This document shows positions 35,128 to 44,106 of a DNA stretch of 64,000 nt, piece by piece (position 1 is the first letter of the stretch; each line of letters opens with the position of its first letter). Origin of the DNA: RDYJ01 sp034931405. GTDB taxonomy: Bacteria > Cyanobacteriota > Cyanobacteriia > Cyanobacteriales > Nostocaceae. The stretch lies in the NCBI RefSeq assembly GCF_034931405.1, contig NZ_JAYGHA010000009.1:97425-161424 (forward strand), in the 5' to 3' direction. Made by a program: the position numbers and the translations under genes. Under the pieces are notes generated by a model. That model saw only the letters and a program-made list of their open reading frames with translations. It made no database searches and was not told the DNA's origin.

Positions 35128-35685
35128 ATTGTCTGAATCAGGATGTCCAGGATTTTAGGATTTACAGGATTTAGATCCCCGACTTCTAGGATAATTTATT
35201 TTGATACAAGATTACCGATAAAAGAAGTCGGGGATCTTTGTTGATAGTTGAAAAAATTACTATATATGCGCGGACAGATTTCCACTCCTAACATTAGTGT
35301 AAACCAATTGTCGCATCTTGTCAAGTCTTGACGTAAATAATCATAAAAAAAGTGAAAATCAAAAATCTCTACCGCAAACTAACATCCTGTAAATCCTAAA
35401 ATCCAACTTCCCACTTTAAACACTTATTCCAATTTCTTGCTTTTGACTTTTGACTTTTGACTTTTGACTTCCCAAAGGGTGTCCTGATTCTGACAATCCC
35501 AAAAATTACTATATATGCGCGGACATATTTCTACTCTTAACATAAGTGTAACTGAAATTTTGTATTTTGTCAAGTCTGGAAGGGGAGCGATCGCTGCGTT
35601 CACCTAAGTTCAGAAAACCCAGTTTGGCTAACAGAAAGTGGATTTAATTGCAGAGACGTTAATGCAAACGTCTCCACATTATTAA
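35128..35685. repeat. 558-bp repeat-rich gap
   Basis: This gap holds one unit of the CAGGATGTCC family, a hairpin AGATCCCCGACTTCT...AGAAGTCGGGGATCT (35172-35236, loop unrelated to the MITE loop), two 79-bp direct repeats beginning AAAAATTACTATATATGCGC (35252-35330 and 35501-35579), a heptamer tract (35440-35470) and a GAGACGTTAATGCAAACGTCTC palindrome near 35653. No gene. Confidence 0.75.
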
Positions 35686-37125
35686 TCAGGATTTGCTTTC
35701 AGCTTCAGTTAAAATTAATTCTGGTTCTGTGACTGTTTCTTCTTCGCGTGGTGGTAGACCATAGATTGAGCGATAGAGATTATCGTATTGTTTAGCAGAT
35801 TCATACCAACTAAAGTTTTGAGTCATGCCTCGTTTTTGTAATTCTTGCCATTGGGGTTTGAAACGGAAACCTTCCCAAGCGCGAATCATACACGTGAACA
35901 AGTCTAAAGGCTCGTAGCGGTCAAAACAATAACCTGTACCTGCGTCATTTACGGGGTCATAGTGGCTAACAGTATCAACTAATCCCCCTGTGCGACGAAC
36001 GATAGGGACAGAACCGTAACGTAAAGCCATCATTTGGCTGATACCGCAGGGTTCAAAACGGCTAGGCATTAAAAAGGCATCAGTACCAGCATAGATGCGA
36101 CGAGAAAGAGCATCATTATAAAGTAAGTAAGTTGCCATTCTACCAGGGTAGCGAGATGCTAACTGCCACATTTGGGTTTCATAATAGCGATCGCCCGTAC
36201 CCAGTAATATAAATTGGGCATCTGTATAAGCCATAAAGCGGTCGAGAATTTGCAAAACCAAATCCAGACCCTTTTGTTCTACCAACCTACTCACCATGCC
36301 TATTAAAAAGGCACCAGAATTAACTTCTAAACCCATTTCTTCTTGCAAGGCAATTTTGTTAGCTTTGCGTTTGTCTAGGGTGTCGGTGGTAAAAGTTTGA
36401 GTGATATATTTATCATTAGCAGGATTATATACCTCCGTATCTATACCGTTGATAATCCCTGATAACTTGCTGCTAATAAAAGACAATAAACCCTCAATTT
36501 GTTCACCGTAAGCAGGTGTCTTAATTTGCTCTGCATAAGTAGGAGAAACTGTATTGACCTTATTAGCAAACTGTACTGCTGCGGCCATAGTATTATGACC
36601 TTGCATATACCAAGGACACCAAGTAATTTTCTCCAAATACCAACGCCACGGACCTTGATAAGCCAGGTTATGAATAGTAAATACGGTGGTAATATCTGGG
36701 GATTGGTTCAACCAAACTGGTAACATTCCTGTATGCCAGTCGTGACAATGGACAACTTCGGGCTTCCAATAATTCCAGCAAAATTCGGCTGCACCATTGG
36801 AAAATAAGGTAAATCGCCAATCTTCATCTTCTCCACCATAAATGCGGCGGGGTGTAAAAGCAGAGTGTTGAAATAAATACAAAGGAACATCAGTACCAGG
36901 CAGAACACTTTCGTAAACTGCAAAGTCCTGAAACATGGCGTATCCCTTCCAAATCGCTTCTTTGGGGACTTCCATTTTATCTGGTAGAAAACCATAATAA
37001 GGCAAGAATATGCGGACATCATGCCCCATTTGTCTTAAAACTTTGGGTAATGCACCTACAACATCACCCATTCCACCAACTTTGGCAATGGGAGCAGCTT
37101 CCGCTGCAACAAATAGAATTCGCAT
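35686..37125 (-). CDS. glgA: Glycogen synthase GlgA
   Basis: The 479-residue product is a full-length GT5 enzyme that adds glucose from ADP-glucose to glycogen. N-terminal AAEAAPIAKVGGMGDVVGAL carries the Lys-X-Gly-Gly ADP-glucose site, HCHDWHTGMLPVW and FTIHNLAYQG are GT5 landmarks, and MPSRFEPCGISQMMALRYG is the C-terminal catalytic region. By memory it resembles the GlgA1 type. Its ATG is separated by only a few bases from a heptamer repeat array, and no Shine-Dalgarno motif is visible. hemC lies upstream on the same strand. Confidence 0.95.
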   Translation of the reverse strand: MRILFVAAEAAPIAKVGGMGDVVGALPKVLRQMGHDVRIFLPYYGFLPDKMEVPKEAIWKGYAMFQDFAVYESVLPGTDVPLYLFQHSAFTPRRIYGGEDEDWRFTLFSNGAAEFCWNYWKPEVVHCHDWHTGMLPVWLNQSPDITTVFTIHNLAYQGPWRWYLEKITWCPWYMQGHNTMAAAVQFANKVNTVSPTYAEQIKTPAYGEQIEGLLSFISSKLSGIINGIDTEVYNPANDKYITQTFTTDTLDKRKANKIALQEEMGLEVNSGAFLIGMVSRLVEQKGLDLVLQILDRFMAYTDAQFILLGTGDRYYETQMWQLASRYPGRMATYLLYNDALSRRIYAGTDAFLMPSRFEPCGISQMMALRYGSVPIVRRTGGLVDTVSHYDPVNDAGTGYCFDRYEPLDLFTCMIRAWEGFRFKPQWQELQKRGMTQNFSWYESAKQYDNLYRSIYGLPPREEETVTEPELILTEAESKS

Positions 37126-37129
37126 GGTA

Positions 37130-37217
37130 ATTAGGGATTAGGGATTGGGGATTGGGGATTGGGGATTAGGGATTAGGGATTAGGGATTAGGGATTGGGGA
37201 TTGGGGATTGGGGATTA
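37130..37217. repeat. Heptamer array (GGGATTA/GGGGATT)n at the glgA start
   Basis: About twelve units alternate between GGGATTA and GGGGATT. The array begins about five bases from the glgA start codon, so on the glgA strand the leader reads (AATCCCT/AATCCCC)n. It is followed by CTCCTCTG repeats up to about 37260. Confidence 0.85.
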
Positions 37218-37300
37218 GATAGAAAATTATTCTCCTCTGCTCCTCTGCTCCTCTGCTCCCTGCTCCCTTTCCTCTTCACTGTCACCTGTCACCTGTCACT

Positions 37301-38269
37301 TTATGAACCGCGTTGAATTTCGGTGAAGATTTCCTCTAAAATTTCTGTAGCTCCTTGTTGGCGTAAAGTCTTTGCTAGTTCTATACCTAGCTGTTCGGCA
37401 TCTTCGGCTTTACCAGTCACGGTATCTTTGACAAGTTTTTGACCATCGACGCTGGCGACTATACCAATTAATGTTAAATTATCACCATTAATTTCTGTAT
37501 TTACACCAATGGGGACTTGACAACCGCCTTCTAAAGAGCGGAGAAAAGAGCGTTCAGCTAGACAGCGATCGCGCGTTTGGGAATGTTCAATAACTTTAAG
37601 AATGGCAATAACTTCTGCATCATCAGCGCGACATTCTATACCTAAAGCACCTTGGCCAACGGCATGGAGAGAAATTTCTGGGGGTAAAATTTGGTGTATG
37701 CGATCGCTCATTCCCAATCTTTCCAAACCAGCTACCGCTAAAATCAAAGCATCATACTCACCCGCATCTAGTTTAGCCATGCGTGTGTTCAAATTTCCTC
37801 GCACATCTTTAAATGTAAAATGGGGGAATTTATGGCGTAACTGTGCCAATCTTCGCAGAGAAGATGTACCAATCACCGCACCCTCTGGTAGAGTTTCCAG
37901 AGATTGTCCTTTGTATTTCTCATGGAATACTACAGCATCAGCCGGGTTTTCCCGTTCGGTAATTGCTGCGAGTGCTAAACCTGCTGGTAAGTTAGTAGGC
38001 AGATCCTTGAGAGAATGAACGGCAAAATCAATCTCTTCTTTGATCATTCCCAATTCTAGTTCTTTGGTAAATAGTCCCTTATCGCCAATTTTGGCTAATG
38101 CTACATCCAGGATATTGTCGCCTTGGGTAGACATGGTATGGACTTCAAAAATCATATCAGGAAAGTTTTTCTGAAGTTGCTCTTGTACCCAGTATGTTTG
38201 AACTAGAGCAAGTTGGCTTTTACGTGAACCAATACGAATAGTGCGGGGAGGACTAGAAACTGAAGTCAT
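37301..38269 (-). CDS. hemC: Porphobilinogen deaminase (hydroxymethylbilane synthase)
   Basis: About 322 residues, a soluble enzyme joining four porphobilinogens into hydroxymethylbilane for haem, chlorophyll and phycobilins. RIGSRKSQLALVQTYWV opens the fold, DFAVHSLKDLP contains the catalytic Asp region, and LEGGCQVPIGV has the Cys that carries the dipyrromethane cofactor. I chose the start at ATG 38267-38269 (MTSVSSPPRTIRIGSR); an upstream ATG at 38302 would add 11 residues of no known use. Confidence 0.95.
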   Translation of the reverse strand: MTSVSSPPRTIRIGSRKSQLALVQTYWVQEQLQKNFPDMIFEVHTMSTQGDNILDVALAKIGDKGLFTKELELGMIKEEIDFAVHSLKDLPTNLPAGLALAAITERENPADAVVFHEKYKGQSLETLPEGAVIGTSSLRRLAQLRHKFPHFTFKDVRGNLNTRMAKLDAGEYDALILAVAGLERLGMSDRIHQILPPEISLHAVGQGALGIECRADDAEVIAILKVIEHSQTRDRCLAERSFLRSLEGGCQVPIGVNTEINGDNLTLIGIVASVDGQKLVKDTVTGKAEDAEQLGIELAKTLRQQGATEILEEIFTEIQRGS

Positions 38270-38585
38270 AAAACTATATGTCAAACCAGGCGATAAATTC
38301 ACATTGTTCTAGACTACCGCAGGGAGTGACGCACTGGATTGAATGAGGCTGATTACAGAAAATTTTATTGGCGAATTGCTTTACATTTATTTACAATTTT
38401 GCCAGATGATCGCAATATGCAGTTGCAGATAATTCTGGAGATGCGGTACTGGAATTTCGGGAAACAATTAAAGAAATGGCGAGTTAGATCAATAATAACG
38501 AAAGCAGTCTCTAGATGGAAGTGTATACTTTACAGCTATGCTAAGAATAACTTAGTGTGATCCATAAATCTATGATTTCATCTAT

Positions 38586-39545
38586 ATGAGTCGTTCCGCT
38601 TGCTTAATTTTTAATCCAGTTGCCGGTCAAGGTGATCCAGAATTAGAATTAGATCAGATTCGGTCAATATTAGAACCAGAAATTGATTTAGATATTTATC
38701 TCACCACAGAAGAAATTGATGCTGACGAACTCGCACGTGCAGCAGTCAACAGGGGAGTAGAAGCGATAATTGCTTCTGGGGGAGATGGGACATTATCAGC
38801 AGCGGTAGAAGCAGTCATTAATACTGACATACCCTTTGGCATTATTTCCCGGGGAACAGCAAACGCTTTTGCCGCAGCGTTAAATATTCCTGATACAATT
38901 GCCGCAGCTTGTCAAACAATTTTACAAGGAAAAACTCGGAAAGTAGATGTTGCATATTGCAATGATCGGCCGATGGTATTATTAGTAGGTATTGGCTTTG
39001 AAGCAGGAACTGTAGAACGGGCAGACAGAGAAGCTAAAAATCGTTTTGGAATGATGGCTTATATCTTGGCAGGACTGCAAGAATTAGGCAATTTACAGAA
39101 ATTTGCTGTAGAAATTGAGACCGAAGATCAGATCATTACCACTATTGCTTCAGCTTTGACAGTGGCAAATGCTGCGCCTTCCACTTCAGTTTTAGCTCAT
39201 GGACCAGCAGGGATTATTTTTGATGACGGACTACTAGATTTAACGATTGTAGCCCCAGAAAATAAAACAGGTGCGATCGCTGCCACATTTCATTTATTTC
39301 AAACAGCTTCTACAGGTACACCGGTAGAAAGAGACGACATTGGTTATTTGCGAGCCAAACAATTTAAAATCATAACTGATCCACCACAAAAGGTAGTTAT
39401 AGATGGGGAAATAGTCGGCACAACTCCGGTAGACATTAAATGTATACCAGCAGGATTAAGGGTTTTTGTGCCAACAGTCCAAGAGGAGATTCCCACAGAA
39501 AAATTAGCGGGATTGCCTAATTTAACTATCGAGGAAAAAAACTAA
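38586..39545 (+). CDS. YegS/BmrU-type lipid (diacylglycerol) kinase family protein
   Basis: The 319-residue protein has FNPVAGQGDPE (nucleotide site), ASGGDGTLSAAVEA (the GGDGT motif) and ISRGTANAFAAAL, all hallmarks of the DAGK catalytic fold. The C-terminal lobe includes DGLLDLTIV and QKVVIDGEIVGTTP, typical of the YegS/Rv2252/BmrU group. The lipid substrate is not known. Its last 4 bp overlap the 3' end of the convergent gene at 39542. It is preceded by a possible gene remnant at 38340-38480. Confidence 0.9.
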   Translation: MSRSACLIFNPVAGQGDPELELDQIRSILEPEIDLDIYLTTEEIDADELARAAVNRGVEAIIASGGDGTLSAAVEAVINTDIPFGIISRGTANAFAAALNIPDTIAAACQTILQGKTRKVDVAYCNDRPMVLLVGIGFEAGTVERADREAKNRFGMMAYILAGLQELGNLQKFAVEIETEDQIITTIASALTVANAAPSTSVLAHGPAGIIFDDGLLDLTIVAPENKTGAIAATFHLFQTASTGTPVERDDIGYLRAKQFKIITDPPQKVVIDGEIVGTTPVDIKCIPAGLRVFVPTVQEEIPTEKLAGLPNLTIEEKN

Positions 39546-39949
39546 ATTATTCCTGGACCTTTACCGCGACTATCCCTTTTTTCTGTTAACTCACCTGTTT
39601 TATCTTCATTCACTTCTCTGAGTTCTTCCAAACGTGCTGCTGTGTCTTGTGCAGCTTTTTCTCGCGCATCTCCTGGAACTTCATAATACATTTCTGGTTC
39701 AACTGGATAGTTATTTAACAATCCTTCCTGATCCACAGTATAACCATCTGTAGTGCGGATACTTTCGACATTTGTTTGTTCATCCGTTGGTGCATTGGAG
39801 AGACTTTCTTCTGTGGGAACTTTTTTATAATGCTCTCCTTCTCTGGCTTGACGTGCTGCTGTTTCTGCTGGGATAATTCCCCGATCATATTGATCTGAAT
39901 CAACACGATGACTAGAATCTGTTGTTTTTTTTACTGGTTGATTAGCCAT
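39542..39949 (-). CDS. Hydrophilic hypothetical protein
   Basis: The 135-residue protein is very polar and probably disordered, with RGIIPAETAARQAREGEHYK at the front and EPEMYYEVPGDAREKAAQDT in the middle. I believe it is a cyanobacterial conserved family of unknown function. It overlaps the lipid kinase gene end to end by 4 bp and diverges from the candidate defence operon. Confidence 0.65.
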   Translation of the reverse strand: MANQPVKKTTDSSHRVDSDQYDRGIIPAETAARQAREGEHYKKVPTEESLSNAPTDEQTNVESIRTTDGYTVDQEGLLNNYPVEPEMYYEVPGDAREKAAQDTAARLEELREVNEDKTGELTEKRDSRGKGPGII

Positions 39950-40354
39950 AAATTTAATCCTCTTTAATTATGTTGGCAATATCTGTTTGCCAGAACCTCA
40001 AAAACCAGATTAGTCTATTTGAGAGTATAAAGATGCTATCTAAAGTAAGTAATTAAAGATAAATATGCCATCAAATTATCTATCTTCAGGCATATTTGCA
40101 AGGGAGAAACGCGATTTTGTGAGATTGGAGAAATAATGTAAGGATTTTAGGGTTTGACAAAATAATTTAGCATAGTCAGTACCGAAGAGCCTTATTTTTT
40201 ACCTGTTCCCTGTTCCCTGTTCCCTGTTCCCTGTTCCCTGTTCCCTGTTCCCTGTTCCCTTCTTTTGTAACAGCACATTAACAGTAAGATAACTACTTGT
40301 ACATGGTGTGATTTAATAAAAGTAAGTTAGTATAAAAATCGTTAAGGGGTCGAA
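39950..40354. other. Leader region of the McrB-like operon with CTGTTCC repeats
   Basis: Eight CTGTTCC heptamers stand at 40203-40262. After them, about 90 bp remain up to the operon's first ATG; a TTGTAC box at 40297-40302 is not correctly spaced from any good -10 box, so I do not call a promoter. An AGGGG ribosome binding site lies about 6 bases ahead of the ATG at 40355. Confidence 0.6.
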
Positions 40355-42529
40355 ATGGCGCAGTTCTCAGACTGGATGATAGTTGGTGCTTTTACGTTTG
40401 GTGTTGGTATAACTGGTTCTTTAACAGGACAAGTCAGCGTAGGTTTGCTAGGAAGCACTACAGGAGCAGTTATAGGTGCTGCTGTTTCAGGGAAATTACA
40501 GGATAAGAGACAGCATCATACAGTAAGTGAATTAGAGAAACTCAAGAAAATAGTAGCTACACAAGAGGAATTAACAAAGTTAAATCAACAAGTAGCAATT
40601 CTCCAACCAAGAGTAGAAGATTTACAAAAAGAGCAAGCAGCACTAGCACCAGTTAAAGGACAATATCAGGAAAAACTAGCAGCATTAAAACAAATTCATC
40701 AAAATTTAACTGCTCTGAAACAGCAAGAACAGGAATTAGAAAACCGCATTGCTGTAATTAATCAGAAAAAGCCAGATTTGTCGGAACTAGAAAAGCTGCA
40801 ACAACAAATTGAAAAATTTAAAATTGATAAAAGTGGGTTAGAAGGTCAAATTAATGCCTTAAATTCTCAAGTTAAATCTTGGGAATCACAAAAAGTAACT
40901 CTCCAGAATGTTGAATCAGAATTAGCAGCTAAACAAATAAGTTTGGATAATCTTAATATAGGATTTGAAAAACTGCAAAATCAAGCTCAACAATTAGAAC
41001 AGCGGACAACAGAAGTAGAATTATTGCGTGTTACTTATGATGGACTTTTAGGAGAAAAAGAAAATTTTGAAACAAGAATCAATCAGCTAAAGCCAGAAAT
41101 AGAAAGATTAGAAGCTGAAAAACAACGCGTTTTACAAGCAATTCAAGAAAGCCAAAATGATTATCATAAAGTTGAAGAACTGCGTCGGATATTACATAAT
41201 TTAAAAATTCAAATTAGAGATAAAGAATCAGAATTGCGAGAATTGGAAAAAGAAATCCAGCATTTACAGGGTATCAAAGCTGCACTGGAAGAAAATATTG
41301 CTCGTTTACAAGTAGAAAAACAGGAACTTGAAGAAATAATTAGAAGACTTAAAGGAGAAATTACAGAAATAGAAAATAGTGCTAAACTAGCTTTACAATC
41401 TCTCAGAGAAAATCTTTGGCATCAACTACCTGACATCAAACTAGAACTAGAAGAAACAGAATTTATCAGAGATTTTATTAGTAATATTCAATCTCAAGGA
41501 TTAACTTTTTCAATACGAGTAATTAACGCTTTTCATACATCTTTAAAAGTACAAGATATATCAGCTTTGGCAATTTTAGCAGGAATTAGTGGCACAGGTA
41601 AAAGTGAACTACCACAAAGATACGCCAATTACATTGGAGCGCAATTATTAACTTTAGCTGTACAACCTCGTTGGGATTCTCCACAAGATTTACAGGGTTT
41701 TTATAACTATGTGGAGAAGAAGTTTAAACCGACTGATTTAATGCGGGGATTATATCAATATAATCATGATCCAAAAATGCACGATAGAATGGTGATTGTG
41801 TTACTCGATGAAATGAATTTAGCTAGAGTAGAATATTATTTTAGTGAGTTTTTATCTAAATTAGAAAGTCGTCGTAATCATGCAACTTATTTAGAAATTG
41901 ATGTTGGTAGTTTAAGGATAAGTGAAAATGAACGCCGGTTAAAGATTCCCAATGAGTTTTTGTTTGTGGGAACAATGAATGAAGATGAAACTACACAAAC
42001 TTTATCAGATAAGGTTTTAGATCGGGCAAATGTGTTAACTTTTGGTAAACCACAAAATTTGAAATTACGTCAGGAAAACCAAAATGGAAATAGTAGAAAT
42101 CAACGTTCAGAATATTTGCCTTATAGTCATTTTCAAAAATGGGTTAAAATCCCAGATCCTAATTCTGAGTTAGTTAAAAAAGTTAAAGATATCTTGAATC
42201 ATACTAATGAAGTGATGGAAAAATTGGGTCATCCTTTTGCCCATCGTGTTTATCAAGCTATTACTCAATATGTGGTTAATTATCCAGGAGTTGAGGATAT
42301 TAATTCAACTAATTTTAAATGTGCCATTGCTGATCAATTTGGACAAAAATTATTACCAAAACTGCGAGGTGTGATGGTTGATGAAGCACAGGAAGAATTA
42401 GACGAACTGCAAACAATTATTTCAGAAATTGGTGATCAACCATTAATTGCAGCTTTTGAAAAAGCACGTAAAGGACGTTATGGACAATTTAGCTGGCAAG
42501 GTTTAGTTTATGAGGATGAACAAATATAA
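40355..42529 (+). CDS. Membrane-anchored coiled-coil protein with McrB-like AAA+ domain
   Basis: The 724-residue protein has three parts. Residues 7-47 are a Gly-rich hydrophobic hairpin (VGAFTFGVGITGSLTG, then GLLGSTTGAVIGAAVSG), probably membrane inserted. Residues about 55-350 are an unbroken coiled coil. From about 400 an AAA+ domain of McrB type follows: Walker A GISGTGKSE (about 409-417), Walker B VIVLLDEMNLAR (about 480), and FVGTMNEDETTQTLSDKVLDRA (about 537), the McrB-like MNxxD region. McrB GTPases move DNA or RNA for McrC nucleases. The gene overlaps the next one by one base (TAATG). First gene of a five-gene unit. Confidence 0.88.
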   Translation: MAQFSDWMIVGAFTFGVGITGSLTGQVSVGLLGSTTGAVIGAAVSGKLQDKRQHHTVSELEKLKKIVATQEELTKLNQQVAILQPRVEDLQKEQAALAPVKGQYQEKLAALKQIHQNLTALKQQEQELENRIAVINQKKPDLSELEKLQQQIEKFKIDKSGLEGQINALNSQVKSWESQKVTLQNVESELAAKQISLDNLNIGFEKLQNQAQQLEQRTTEVELLRVTYDGLLGEKENFETRINQLKPEIERLEAEKQRVLQAIQESQNDYHKVEELRRILHNLKIQIRDKESELRELEKEIQHLQGIKAALEENIARLQVEKQELEEIIRRLKGEITEIENSAKLALQSLRENLWHQLPDIKLELEETEFIRDFISNIQSQGLTFSIRVINAFHTSLKVQDISALAILAGISGTGKSELPQRYANYIGAQLLTLAVQPRWDSPQDLQGFYNYVEKKFKPTDLMRGLYQYNHDPKMHDRMVIVLLDEMNLARVEYYFSEFLSKLESRRNHATYLEIDVGSLRISENERRLKIPNEFLFVGTMNEDETTQTLSDKVLDRANVLTFGKPQNLKLRQENQNGNSRNQRSEYLPYSHFQKWVKIPDPNSELVKKVKDILNHTNEVMEKLGHPFAHRVYQAITQYVVNYPGVEDINSTNFKCAIADQFGQKLLPKLRGVMVDEAQEELDELQTIISEIGDQPLIAAFEKARKGRYGQFSWQGLVYEDEQI

Positions 42530-44106
42530 TGCAAATTTACCCTAGTTTATTCGCTTATCTCAATCAATCTCCTTTAACGTCAACTGATGTTACATTACAA
42601 GCTAGTCAACGTCCGATTATTGTTTTAGAATCAGAGGAAGTTTTATCAACATCATCAGGTTTAATTCCTATCACTGATAGAGTGTATGAAATTGGGTTTC
42701 CTTATTTGCAACCCACTGATTTACAACATCATAATTTTCAGTTGCAATCTACTTTAATTTTAGATATAGCTAGAGAATCTTATACTTTATATATTAGTGA
42801 TGAAGTATTAGATGAAGAAACTATTGAACAAGAATCAGAAATAGCAGAATGGGAAAACCAATTAGGTGAACGTTTAGATAAAACCACTGCTGAATTAATC
42901 CGGTTATTTATTGGAATGTTCACAGAAATATTGACGGATAGAAGATCACTACAATCTCAATTGTTACTAATTAATTTACCTGAAAAATTGGCTGCAATTA
43001 ATCTCCAAGATGCTAATTTGCCCATTGTAATTAGCTTAGATGAAAAATATCAACTGCATCAAAAACTAAAAAAAATCAGCGATAAATTACGTCATCAACT
43101 TAGAAGACAAGCGGAATTAATGCCGGTTGGTAAAATTCAAGAAATGGATAGTTATTGTTTGCGTGATTATGTCCGTAGACCTGGGTTAACTGCTGTAGAA
43201 AAAGCGGGTTCAAAACAACAGCTAATGGGGATTAAACGCTATCAAGATTTTAATACACCTGAAAATAAGTTTCTAGTTTATTTTAGTCAGATTTTAGGTT
43301 TAAATTGTTTTCAATATAAGAAAAGTGGAGCAAGTCAATTTCAATCAGAAATTAGAAAAATTAGATTAGTAATTGATTTATTTAAACAACAACCAATAGT
43401 GAAAACTATTCAAGATAGAAGCTATCAATTTACTAAACCTAATTATGTATTGCAGCAAAATCCTATATACAGGAGTTTCTATCAAGCTTATTTGGAATAT
43501 CTGCGACGAAAGAATGAAAAACAAAGGGTATGGAGTTTCAGGAGTGTATTATTAGCGGACACTGTTTATATTTATTTAGCAGCAGCTTTAATGAAGTTTC
43601 AAGCAATAGATATAGATGCTAATTTAGCTATTGCTGGTAATTTGATTCCCGATAAAGGACGTTATCTGGAGAGGGGACAAAATATTACAGTTAAGGTCTT
43701 TTTAGCCAAGCAAGTTTATGTATTTAGTTTGAAAAAGCAAATTGATGATATCAAAAGTGATTTGGTACTGGATTTAGAAATTCACCAATTAGATTCGATA
43801 GAATTAGAAACTAAAAAGTTAGTATTTCCTATTTGGGTATTTTGGTATCGTCCTAGTGATGAAATATTTATGCAAATGGAACAGTATTTACAAGAATTAA
43901 TAAATACCAAAAATGTCAAACTGGGATTATTATTTTATTTACAATTTCTTCCCAGTCAAGTGTTAACTAAAGTGAAGATAGAGCATTTTTGTGATAGAAA
44001 ATTATGGTTAGTTCCATTACCTAACCCAATTACATTACAAGGATTTGATCAAATAGTTAATTTTATTGCCAAAGTAATTCAAGCATCTATGGAGTTAACA
44101 GTATGA
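42529..44106 (+). CDS. DUF2357/McrC-like partner protein
   Basis: The 525-residue protein follows the McrB-like gene with overlapping stop and start codons, the standard McrB-McrC order. The middle part carries YVRRPGLTAVEKAG and GIKRYQDFNTPENKFLVYFS, the DUF2357 pattern that precedes the nuclease in McrC-like proteins. In the C-terminal 150 residues I cannot find a convincing PD...(D/E)xK set; KSDLVLDLE and SIELETKKLVFPI are the nearest matches. So it may be a divergent or inactive nuclease. Starting ATG at 42529 is fixed by the overlap. Confidence 0.75.
   Translation: MQIYPSLFAYLNQSPLTSTDVTLQASQRPIIVLESEEVLSTSSGLIPITDRVYEIGFPYLQPTDLQHHNFQLQSTLILDIARESYTLYISDEVLDEETIEQESEIAEWENQLGERLDKTTAELIRLFIGMFTEILTDRRSLQSQLLLINLPEKLAAINLQDANLPIVISLDEKYQLHQKLKKISDKLRHQLRRQAELMPVGKIQEMDSYCLRDYVRRPGLTAVEKAGSKQQLMGIKRYQDFNTPENKFLVYFSQILGLNCFQYKKSGASQFQSEIRKIRLVIDLFKQQPIVKTIQDRSYQFTKPNYVLQQNPIYRSFYQAYLEYLRRKNEKQRVWSFRSVLLADTVYIYLAAALMKFQAIDIDANLAIAGNLIPDKGRYLERGQNITVKVFLAKQVYVFSLKKQIDDIKSDLVLDLEIHQLDSIELETKKLVFPIWVFWYRPSDEIFMQMEQYLQELINTKNVKLGLLFYLQFLPSQVLTKVKIEHFCDRKLWLVPLPNPITLQGFDQIVNFIAKVIQASMELTV

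Larger units (their letters stand above)
30611..35400. repeat. Dispersed repeat family: CAGGAT(G/A)TCCAGGATTT...ATTTACAGGATGT
   Basis: About 40-bp units recur in the gaps of this accessory zone: on the plus strand near 30617, 31421, 32250 and 35140, partially at 31340, and inverted near 33646 and 35384. Complete units often begin with TTGTCTGAATCAGGA or TTGTCAGAATCAGGA. They sit only between or behind genes. The entry spans the zone; the genes inside it are not part of the repeat. Confidence 0.75.

Noticed and set aside
38339..38560. 74-residue frame ahead of the lipid kinase gene
   Set aside because: Unusual composition without a ribosome binding site. Another frame here ends LEFRETIKEMAS, which looks like a gene's C-terminal remnant, so the longest frame is probably not real.
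40203..40262. CTGTTCC repeats as a CRISPR array
   Set aside because: Perfect 7-bp tandem units without spacers; it is a simple heptamer repeat.
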